From: Skermanella sp. TT6
GTDB taxonomy: Bacteria > Pseudomonadota > Alphaproteobacteria > Azospirillales > Azospirillaceae
Assembly (NCBI RefSeq): GCF_016653635.2
Contig: NZ_CP067420.1
Span: forward strand, 303,501-367,500
Reading direction: 5' to 3'
Length of the DNA: 64,000 nt
This document shows, piece by piece, positions 57,845 to 64,000 of the stretch; position 1 is the first letter of the stretch; the number at the start of each line of letters is the position of its first letter. Both the position numbers and the translations under genes were made by a program. A model generated the notes under the pieces. The model searched no databases, was not told the DNA's origin, and saw only the letters and a program-made list of their open reading frames with translations.

Positions 57845-59248
57845 TCAGGGCAGCGGGGCGGGCAGCCGCCATTCCTGGGCCTGGAGGCTTCGCGGCGCCT
57901 GGTCGAGCGGCTGGAGTTCCGGCAGTTCCGCGTTGTTCGGCGCCACGTGGAGGTCGCGGAACCGCCGGGCGCTGACCAGCACGCGGGTCTCCAGGGTGCC
58001 GACCGCGCCGTTGTAGCAGTCCACCGCCTTGCCGAGCTGGCTGCCCAGCCGGTCCATGTGGCCGCCCAGGTCGCCCAGCCGCTTGTAGAGCTCTGCGCCC
58101 AGGTCGCTGATCTCTCGCGCGTTGCGGGCCAGGTGCTCCTGCCGCCAGCCATAGGCGACGGCCCGCAGCAGCGCTATCAGCGTGGTCGGCGTCGCCAGGA
58201 TCACGCCGTTGTCGATGCCGGCCTCGATCAGGCCGGGGTCGTGCTCCAGCGCGGCGCTGAAGAAGTTCTCGCCGGGCAGGAACAGCACGACGAATTCGGG
58301 CGAGGCGGCGAACTGGTCCCAGTAGGCCTTGCCGCCCAGCTGCTTCATGTGCTCCCGCACGTGGCGGGCATGCCGGACCAGGGCGTCGCGCCGGCCGGCG
58401 TCCTCGGCCGAGCCGGTCGCGTCGAGATAGGCTTCCACCGGGGCCTTGGCATCCACCACGATGGTCTTGTTGCCCGGCAGCTTGACCACCATGTCGGGTC
58501 GCAGCTTGTTGCCCTGGTCGCCGGTCACCGTCTGCTGCTCGAAGAAGTCGCAATGGTCGACCATGCCGGCCATCTCGACCACGCGCTTCAGCTGGATCTC
58601 GCCCCAGCGGCCGCGCGCGACGGGGGAGCGCAGCGCCCGGACGAGGTTGGCCGTCTCCCCGCGCAGTTCGCGCTGGCTGTCCAGCAGGGAGAGCACCTGC
58701 TGCTTCAGCCCCTCGTAGGCGCCGATCCGCTCCTTCTCCAGGGTCTGGATCTGGCCGTCCATCTTCTCCAGCGAGTGGCGCACCGGGGCGACCAGGTCGG
58801 AGATCGCCGCCTGACGCTGCTCCAGGTCGCCGCGGGCGCTCTCCTGGAAACGCTCCAGGGTCGTGCGGGCGAGATCGAGGAAGCTCTGGTTGTTGCTGCG
58901 CAACGCTTCCGCCGACAGGGCCTTGAAGGCGTCGGACAGTTTCGATTCGGCCCGCTCCAGCAGGGCGATCTTTTCGGCCGAGGCCAGCCGTTCCTGCTCC
59001 AGCCGGGTCTGGAGCTGCGCGTGGCCGGTCTGGGCGCGCCCGAGTTCACCGCGAAGCGCGGAGAGCGCCCGGTCCCGCTCCGCCAGGTCGGCCCGCAGGT
59101 CGTCGTTCTGGCGCAGCGCGAAATCCGCCTCCGCCGCCAGCCGGCCGGCTTCCGCCTGGCCGATGCCGCCGCTGCGCAACAGCAGGACGATGCCGGCTCC
59201 GAAGACGAAGCCCAGGATCAGCGACAGCACGTCGAGCGCGAACGGCAT
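57845..59248 (-). CDS. rmuC: DNA recombination protein RmuC
   Basis: ATG 59248 after AAGGAGAA gives 467 residues. There is an N-terminal membrane anchor (LDVLSLILGFVFGAGIVLLL), a long coiled coil (about 35-160), and the RmuC nuclease-like domain (about 160-430) with SPVARGRWGEIQLKRVVEMA, RPDMVVKLPGNKTIVVDAKA, HMKQLGGKAYWDQFAASPEF, VVLFLPGENFFSAAL and WRQEHLARNAREISDLGAEL. RmuC limits DNA inversions; the C-terminal part resembles restriction-type nucleases. Confidence 0.95.
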   Translation of the reverse strand: MPFALDVLSLILGFVFGAGIVLLLRSGGIGQAEAGRLAAEADFALRQNDDLRADLAERDRALSALRGELGRAQTGHAQLQTRLEQERLASAEKIALLERAESKLSDAFKALSAEALRSNNQSFLDLARTTLERFQESARGDLEQRQAAISDLVAPVRHSLEKMDGQIQTLEKERIGAYEGLKQQVLSLLDSQRELRGETANLVRALRSPVARGRWGEIQLKRVVEMAGMVDHCDFFEQQTVTGDQGNKLRPDMVVKLPGNKTIVVDAKAPVEAYLDATGSAEDAGRRDALVRHARHVREHMKQLGGKAYWDQFAASPEFVVLFLPGENFFSAALEHDPGLIEAGIDNGVILATPTTLIALLRAVAYGWRQEHLARNAREISDLGAELYKRLGDLGGHMDRLGSQLGKAVDCYNGAVGTLETRVLVSARRFRDLHVAPNNAELPELQPLDQAPRSLQAQEWRLPAPLP

Positions 59249-59332
59249 CAGTTCTCCTTCCACCAGATGACGGGATGCTACCGGATCGGGCGGGGAAAGA
59301 GAACGGGGGAAGAACGGTTCGGCCGAAGGCCG

Positions 59333-59926
59333 TCAGAACGGACGCCTGGACCGGAGCGCCGCGGTCAGGGTGCCGTCGTCCAGATAGTCCAGCTCGCCGC
59401 CCACGGGCACGCCGTGGGCCAGCCGCGAGACCGTCACGTCGCAGTCGGCCAGCCGGTCGGTGATGTAATGGGCGGTGGTCTGGCCCTCGACGGTGGCATT
59501 CATGGCCAGGATCACTTCGGTCACCTCGGGCCGGCGGGCGCGGTTGATCAGGCCGGAGACGTTGAGGTCGTCGGGGCCGATGCCTTCCAGCGCCGACAGG
59601 GTGCCGCCCAGCACATGGTAGAGGCCCTTGAAGGAGCCGGTGCGCTCCAGCGCCCACAGGTCGCCGACCTCCTCCACCACGCAGACCAGGGCGCCGTCCC
59701 GCCTCGGATCGGCGCAGACGGAGCAGGGATCGCGCGTGTCCAGGTTGCCGCACACGGAGCAGGTCTTGATGGCGTCGGCCGCCTCGTGCATGGCGTCGGC
59801 CAATGGGCTCAGAAGGCTTTCGCGCCGCTTGATCAGGTGCAGCGCCGCCCGCCGCGCGGATCGCGGCCCCAGCCCGGGCAGCTTGGCCAGGAGCTGGATA
59901 AGGCGGTCGATCTCGGAACTGCTCAA
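59333..59926 (-). CDS. recR: recombination protein RecR
   Basis: The 197-residue protein has the helix-hairpin-helix [20 protein letters not shown], a Cys4 zinc finger ([20 protein letters not shown]), and a Toprim domain ([36 protein letters not shown]). It works with RecO/RecF to load RecA at gaps. It is the last gene of the dnaX-ybaB-recR set, though a 260-bp gap with palindromic repeats parts it from ybaB. Confidence 0.97.
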   Translation of the reverse strand: MSSSEIDRLIQLLAKLPGLGPRSARRAALHLIKRRESLLSPLADAMHEAADAIKTCSVCGNLDTRDPCSVCADPRRDGALVCVVEEVGDLWALERTGSFKGLYHVLGGTLSALEGIGPDDLNVSGLINRARRPEVTEVILAMNATVEGQTTAHYITDRLADCDVTVSRLAHGVPVGGELDYLDDGTLTAALRSRRPF

Positions 59927-59982
59927 ATTCGCTCCCTGGCTTTGCCGGCTGGAGAGATGCTTTCGCCGCCGGCGTGTAGTTT

Positions 59983-60018
59983 GTCGCGGCGGCTTCGCTT
60001 GTCGCAGCGGCTTCGCTT
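59983..60018. repeat. two 18-bp tandem repeats
   Basis: GTCGCGGCGGCTTCGCTT (59983-60000) is followed at once by GTCGCAGCGGCTTCGCTT (60001-60018), differing at one base. They precede the palindromic repeats in the recR-ybaB gap. No function is apparent. Confidence 0.7.
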
Positions 60019-60020
60019 TT

Positions 60021-60148
60021 CGTCATAGCCGGGCTTGACCCGGCTATCTCCCGCCGGGAACAGCATCGTCCGACCGCCCGGAGATGACCGGGTCAAGCCC
60101 GGTCATGACGGAAATGGGTGCCGTCGTCCGAACGCCCGGTCATGACGG
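60021..60148. repeat. dispersed palindromic repeats between ybaB and recR
   Basis: Copies of the GTCATGGCCGG family: 60021-60048 (CGTCATAGCCGGGCTTGACC then CGGCTATC), 60083-60110 (GATGACCGGGTCAAGCCC then GGTCATGACG), and a partial one at 60134-60148. They match the cluster at 502-918 and are palindromic. They sit inside what is otherwise a conserved operon, so they may shape mRNA between ybaB and recR. Confidence 0.8.
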
Positions 60149-60186
60149 GAAGGAAGGCCGCGCAACCGGAAAGGCCGCCCTTCCGC

Positions 60187-60510
60187 TCAGAACGGCAGCT
60201 TCATGCCCGGGGGAAGCTTCATGCCGCCCATCAGCTTCTGGGTCTCCTCGGCGACGTGCTGCTCGACCTTCAGCTTGGCGTCGTTGAAGGCGGCGACGAT
60301 CAGGTCCTCGATCACCTCGACGTCGTCGGGATCGACCACGGACTTGTCCAGCTTCAGCTTCTTCATCTCGCCCTTGCCGTTGAGCGTGACGTTGACCATC
60401 CCGGCGCCGGACTGGCCGGTGACTTCGACCTCGGCCAGCGCCTCCTGCATCTGCTGCATGCGGGTCTGCATTTCTTGGGCCTGCTTCATCATTTGGCCGA
60501 GATTCTTCAT
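60187..60510 (-). CDS. ybaB: nucleoid-associated protein, YbaB/EbfC family
   Basis: The 107-residue protein begins MKNLGQMMKQAQEMQTRMQQ, a Met/Gln-rich helix typical of the family, then EVTGQSGAGMVNVTLNGKGE and LIVAAFNDAKLKVEQHVAEE, and a short C-terminal tail rich in Pro and Gly. It binds DNA as a dimer. It follows dnaX by 3 bp, in the conserved dnaX-ybaB-recR order. Confidence 0.95.
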   Translation of the reverse strand: MKNLGQMMKQAQEMQTRMQQMQEALAEVEVTGQSGAGMVNVTLNGKGEMKKLKLDKSVVDPDDVEVIEDLIVAAFNDAKLKVEQHVAEETQKLMGGMKLPPGMKLPF

Positions 60511-60513
60511 GGC

Positions 60514-62406
60514 TTAAAACTCTCCTATGTCGTCCAGGTCGGACGGGGCTTCCTCGTAGAAATCGGTCTCGAGGGCGTCTTCCGCAAGCGCTCCGTCGGA
60601 GGTGGGTTCCGGTTCCGTCAGATCGCGCACTTCGGATATCTCGGCGCCGGGGAAGATGTCGAGCACCGCGCGCACCACCGGATGCCGGGCCGCCTCCTCC
60701 CGCGCCTGGGTCTTGGCGTTGCGGTCCTGCTCGCTCAGCGTCGGCTCGCCGGGCGCGCCGGAGATCGTGACCATCCAGCGCCGGCCGGTCCATTCCGTCA
60801 GCAGCTTGCCGACCCGGCCGGAAAGCTCCGCCACGGCGCGGTCCTTCGGGCGGATCTCCAGCCGGCCCGGCTCGCACCGGACGCAGTGGACGCTGCTGTA
60901 GAGCTGGCCGTACAGCGAGCCTTCGCGCATCTCGCCGAACAGCTCGACCACCTCCCGGAAGGTCTTCGGCTCGGGCAGCGGCTCCGCTTCCGCGGCCTGT
61001 TCCGATGGGGCCTGTTCCGAAGGGGCCTGCTCGGGGGCGGCTTGCGCCGTGACGGCTGTCTCCACGGCCGGCTGGGCGGAGCCGGCCTGGATCCGGGGCG
61101 GGGCGGAATGGGCCACCGCCAGGGCCGGACCGTTCGCCCGGGCGCCGCCTCCGCCTCCGCCGCTGCCGCCGGCCGGCCCACCCGAGGCCGCGCCGCCCTG
61201 GAGCTGGCGGATCAGGTCGGCCGGGTTGGGCAGGTCGGCGGAATAGGCGAGGCGCACGAGCACCATCTCGGCCGCGTCGAAGGGCACCGGCGCGCTCTGC
61301 ACCTCGCCCAGGCCCTTCAGCAGGATCTGCCAGGCCCGGGTCAGCGCGGGCATGCCCAGTCTGCCCGACAGCTCGCCGCCGCGGACCCGTTCCGTCTCCG
61401 GCGTGCCGGGGTCCGTCGCCGTCTCCGGCACCACCTTGAAGCGGGTCAGGAAATGGGTGAAATCCAGCAGGTCCTGGAGCACCACCACCGGGTCGGCGCC
61501 GCTGCGGTGCAGGTCGGACAGGATGTCCAGGGCGTCCCGCGGCTGCCCGGTCATGGCCGACTCGAACAGGTCGACCACGCGGGCGCGGTCGGCCAAGCCC
61601 AGCATGTCGCGCACCTGGACCGCCGTCAGCCGCTCCCCGCCGAGCGCTATGGCCTGGTCGAGCAGGCTCAGCCCGTCGCGCGCCGAGCCGTCGGCGGCCC
61701 GGGCGATCAGCGCCATGGCGTCCGGCTCGACCGTCACGCCTTCCGCCTCGGCGACGCGGTTGAAATGCTTCACCAGAGTCTGGCTGTCGATCCGGCGCAG
61801 GTCGAATCGCTGGCAGCGCGACAGCACTGTGACCGGAACCTTGCGGATCTCGGTCGTGGCGAAGATGAACTTCACATGCTCGGGCGGCTCCTCCAGCGTC
61901 TTCAACAGGGCGTTGAAGGCGTTCTTGGTGAGCATGTGGACTTCGTCGATGATGTAGACCTTGTAGCGCGCCGACACCGGACCGTAGCGCACGCCGTCGA
62001 TGATCTCGCGGATATCGTCCACGCCGGTCCGGCTGGCGGCGTCCATCTCCATCACGTCCACGTGCCGGTCGGCGGTGATGCTGCGGCAATTGTCGCAGAC
62101 GCCGCAGGGCGTGATGGTCGGCCCGCCGGTCCCGTCCGGGCCGGTGCAGTTCAGCGCGCGGGCGATGATCCGGGCGGTCGTGGTCTTGCCCACCCCGCGG
62201 ACGCCGGTCAGCATGAAGGCATGGGCCAGCCGGCCCGAGCGGATCGCGTTGGTCAGCGTCCGGACCAGCGCCTCCTGGCCCACCAGTTCGGAGAAGTCGC
62301 GCGGACGGTACTTGCGCGCCAGCACCCGATAGGCCTTGCCGCCGGCTTCGGACGCGCCGTCGGCAGGCGCGGAGGTCAGGGGAGGGAGGGTCTGATCGGT
62401 CAACAC
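60514..62406 (-). CDS. dnaX: DNA polymerase III subunit gamma/tau
   Basis: The 630-residue clamp-loader ATPase has RPRDFSELVGQEALVRTLTN, the Walker A AFMLTGVRGVGKTTTARIIA, the zinc-binding Cys set ending TPCGVCDNCRSI, the DExx-type VYIIDEVHMLTKNAFNALLK and sensor VTVLSRCQRFDLRR. From about 400 a Gly-rich linker and a QAPSEQAPSEQA repeat lead to the tau-specific C-terminal domain (EVVELFGEMREGSLYGQLY and on). I see no clear frameshift site for a short gamma form. The SRP RNA gene lies just upstream on the same strand. Confidence 0.97.
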   Translation of the reverse strand: MLTDQTLPPLTSAPADGASEAGGKAYRVLARKYRPRDFSELVGQEALVRTLTNAIRSGRLAHAFMLTGVRGVGKTTTARIIARALNCTGPDGTGGPTITPCGVCDNCRSITADRHVDVMEMDAASRTGVDDIREIIDGVRYGPVSARYKVYIIDEVHMLTKNAFNALLKTLEEPPEHVKFIFATTEIRKVPVTVLSRCQRFDLRRIDSQTLVKHFNRVAEAEGVTVEPDAMALIARAADGSARDGLSLLDQAIALGGERLTAVQVRDMLGLADRARVVDLFESAMTGQPRDALDILSDLHRSGADPVVVLQDLLDFTHFLTRFKVVPETATDPGTPETERVRGGELSGRLGMPALTRAWQILLKGLGEVQSAPVPFDAAEMVLVRLAYSADLPNPADLIRQLQGGAASGGPAGGSGGGGGGARANGPALAVAHSAPPRIQAGSAQPAVETAVTAQAAPEQAPSEQAPSEQAAEAEPLPEPKTFREVVELFGEMREGSLYGQLYSSVHCVRCEPGRLEIRPKDRAVAELSGRVGKLLTEWTGRRWMVTISGAPGEPTLSEQDRNAKTQAREEAARHPVVRAVLDIFPGAEISEVRDLTEPEPTSDGALAEDALETDFYEEAPSDLDDIGEF

Positions 62407-62522
62407 GATACTCTGGCGTCGGGCAACGGCGTTGCGGCCAGTCTAATCCCCGACGTCGGCTTGTCGAAGCGGAAAGACGAACCGGCGCGGAGTGTCGGAT
62501 GATGCTGGGGAAAAACCTGGGG

Positions 62523-62620
62523 TGGGAGGCTGGACGAACGACCCGAGCCGAAACTCGTTACGGCTGCTTCCTTCCGGACCTGACCGGGTTGGCGAGGGAC
62601 TCGTCCGCCGCCAACCTCCC
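62523..62620 (-). ncRNA. ffs: signal recognition particle RNA (small bacterial type)
   Basis: The minus strand holds the conserved core GGTCAGGTCCGGAAGGAAGC followed by AGCC (62585-62562), with the GGAA tetraloop and the Ffh-binding internal loops. The ends GGGAGGTTGG (62620 downward) and CCAGCCTCCC (to 62523) pair to form the closing stem, giving about 98 nt. It binds Ffh to target membrane proteins. The order SRP RNA-dnaX-ybaB-recR is the same as in many bacteria. Confidence 0.95.
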
Positions 62621-62741
62621 GACGCCTATATGGCGCGCGGCGGCGCGCGGAGCAAGGGGAAACGCGCCGCCCCGCGCGCGGGGCGGCGATCCGGGATGAA
62701 CTCCCTTCCCGAAACCGGTCCGGTGTGCCACCTATATCGCC

Positions 62742-63650
62742 ATGCCAAACAAGCCAAACTTCTACGCCGGCGGCGTTCTCGACAGGGTATCGGCGCAGCG
62801 CAAGGACCAGAGCTGGATCGACGCCGTGTTCGCGGCGGCCGAGACCAGGATCGTGCCGATCTGGCGCGCCCAGAACTTCGTGGCCGGAGGAGCCGACCTG
62901 CCTCGGGCGGGGCTGCTCTCGGTGGCGGATCTTCCCGAGGGAACGGAATACGTGCTGCTGGGCCTGCGCGACGGCACGGCCTATTTCGCCGCCGACCTGT
63001 CCCATGTCGAGGACCCGGCGGTCCATCCCGGACTTTCCGCACGGGGCAGCTTCGCCGACCTGCGCAGCTTCGGCCCGCTCATGGCGCCGGAGGAGGGCAA
63101 TATCCTGGCCTATGCCCGCGGCCTGACCTGGTGGCATGCTCGCCACCGCTTCTGCGGCGTCTGCGGCCATCCCACGGTCAGCGCGGAAGGCGGCCATGTC
63201 CGGCGCTGCACCAATCCCGACTGCGCCACGCCGCACTTCCCCCGGACCGATCCCGCGGTGATCATGCTGGTCCATGACGGCGACCGTTGCCTGCTGGGCC
63301 GCCAGTCGCGTTTTCCGCCGGGGATGTATTCGACCCTGGCCGGGTTCGTCGAGCCGGGCGAGAGCCTGGAGGAGGCGGTCGCCCGCGAGGTGCTGGAGGA
63401 GACCGGCATCCGGGTGGGCGAGGTGACCTACCACTCGTCCCAGCCCTGGCCGTTCCCCTCGTCGCTGATGCTGGGCTTCCATGCCGAGGCGGTGAGCCGG
63501 GACATCAGCATCGAGCAGGACGAGCTGGAGGATGCCGGCTGGTTCAGCCGCGAGGAGATCCTGACCACCTGGGGCGAGGGCGGGACCCACCGCCTGCCGC
63601 GGACCGACTCGATCTCGCGCCGGCTGATCGAGGACTGGCTGCACGGCTGA
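62742..63650 (+). CDS. nudC: NAD(+) diphosphatase, NudC-type Nudix hydrolase
   Basis: The 302-residue protein has an N-terminal NUDIX-like domain (about 10-110), a zinc ribbon (FCGVCGHPT ... RRCTNPDCATPHFPRTDP), a Nudix box LAGFVEPGESLEEAVAREVL then EETG, and the NudC-specific SQPWPFPSSLMLGFHA. It hydrolyses NADH/NAD+ and can remove NAD caps from RNA. It is divergent from the SRP RNA and converges on pheA. Confidence 0.95.
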   Translation: MPNKPNFYAGGVLDRVSAQRKDQSWIDAVFAAAETRIVPIWRAQNFVAGGADLPRAGLLSVADLPEGTEYVLLGLRDGTAYFAADLSHVEDPAVHPGLSARGSFADLRSFGPLMAPEEGNILAYARGLTWWHARHRFCGVCGHPTVSAEGGHVRRCTNPDCATPHFPRTDPAVIMLVHDGDRCLLGRQSRFPPGMYSTLAGFVEPGESLEEAVAREVLEETGIRVGEVTYHSSQPWPFPSSLMLGFHAEAVSRDISIEQDELEDAGWFSREEILTTWGEGGTHRLPRTDSISRRLIEDWLHG

Positions 63651-63665
63651 GGCCGCCGGGGTTCC

Positions 63666-64000
63666 TCAATCGTCGCCGTGGGCCTGGCTCTGCTCGCGGC
63701 GGAAGGGATGGGCGGGGTAGACGCCCAGGATCTTCACCTCGCGGGCGAAGAACTCCAGCTCCTCCAGGGCAAGGCGCAGGGGGCGCTCCTCCGGATGGCC
63801 CTCGACGTCCGCGTAGAACTGGGCGGCGGTGAAACGGCCCTCGACCATGTAGCTTTCCAGCTTGGTCATGTTGACGCCGTTGGTCGCGAACCCGCCCATC
63901 GCCTTGTAGAGCGCCGCCGGCACGCTGCGGACCCGGAATACGAAGGTGGTCACCACCGGGCCTGAATTGGGCGCCGGGTGGACCGGCTCCCGCGCCATGA
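63666..64000 (-). CDS. pheA: prephenate dehydratase, partial (C-terminal ACT domain)
   Basis: Only the last 110 or so residues lie in the window; the 5' part continues past the right edge. The visible part is a PheA-type ACT domain: VTTFVFRVRSVPAALYKAMG, FATNGVNMTKLESYMVEGRF (the usual ESRP phenylalanine-binding spot reads ESYM), YADVEGHPEERPLRLALEEL and KILGVYPAHPFR. The full enzyme makes phenylpyruvate and is inhibited by phenylalanine. The first visible Met (MAREPVHP) is internal to family alignments, so it is not the start. Confidence 0.9.
   Translation of the reverse strand, partial: MAREPVHPAPNSGPVVTTFVFRVRSVPAALYKAMGGFATNGVNMTKLESYMVEGRFTAAQFYADVEGHPEERPLRLALEELEFFAREVKILGVYPAHPFRREQSQAHGDD

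Noticed and set aside
60118-62502. A 794-codon plus-strand frame opposite ybaB and dnaX
   Set aside because: dnaX and ybaB on the minus strand are unambiguous; the frame is an antisense shadow.

Overview
The window reads as ordinary chromosome from a GC-rich alphaproteobacterium, most likely Rhodospirillales/Azospirillaceae (an Azospirillum- or Skermanella-like organism). The basis is the codon use, a DUF4170 protein, an alphaproteobacterial-type CtaA/COX15, a bacterial-type SRP RNA next to dnaX-ybaB-recR, and two dispersed palindromic repeat families. The genus is an inference. Gene density is high, strands alternate often, and many neighbours overlap by 4 bp or converge on shared terminator hairpins.

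Layout. 0-1 kb: 5' part of an RlpA-like protein, a 24-residue membrane peptide and a repeat-rich spacer. 1-10.5 kb: envelope and signalling (orphan solute-binding protein, 7TMR-DISM hybrid kinase, OsmC, glycosyltransferase, autotransporter-type barrel, membrane-anchored GH17, TylF-type methyltransferase). 10.8-14 kb: a RamB/ScfR-type regulator divergent from isocitrate lyase, with clustered TTTACA repeats between them, then DUF4170 and a strong terminator. 14.6-16.5 kb: a DJ-1-fold protein whose nucleophile Cys is replaced by Asp, and a DUF1207 outer-membrane protein. 16.6-18.7 kb: kynurenine pathway genes kynU-kynA. 18.9-22.4 kb: truncated hemoglobin, then a 29-bp tandem repeat that leads a PepSY / cytochrome b561 / response regulator / sensor kinase operon. 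22.4-28.8 kb: heme A synthase, CBS protein, CorC-like protein, aroB, aroK, a small membrane protein and xerD. 28.9-36.6 kb: GAF-PAS hybrid kinase, endonuclease III, and a divergent pair of serine-glyoxylate aminotransferase and a large FAD/Fe-S oxidoreductase followed by its FCD-GntR regulator.

36.6-38.6 kb is a group II intron with its maturase, inserted at the arm of a dispersed inverted repeat and followed by an Rpn-type nuclease gene. 39.7-44.7 kb: CtpA-like protease, MltB-like transglycosylase, a 39-residue membrane peptide, fdhD-mobA and a single-domain receiver. 45-49.8 kb: TRAP transporter (dctP-dctQ-dctM) with 5-oxoprolinase subunits pxpB-pxpC but no pxpA. 50.7-54 kb: thrC, an M16 protease and a GNAT acetyltransferase. 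54.1-54.7 kb: a small AT-richer island with two unrecognised ORFs. 54.7-63.7 kb, on the minus strand except nudC: housekeeping genes truA, fmt, a methyltransferase, def, rmuC, recR, ybaB, dnaX, the SRP RNA, nudC on the plus strand, and the 3' part of pheA.

I found no CRISPR array, prophage or tRNA gene. The most interesting items are the Cys-to-Asp DJ-1 protein, the phased TTTACA operator array upstream of aceA, the hairpin-forming 29-bp tandem repeat, the group II intron inside a dispersed inverted repeat, three candidate small membrane proteins and the unexplained low-GC pair at 54.1-54.7 kb. Nothing here amounts to a clearly new multi-gene system.
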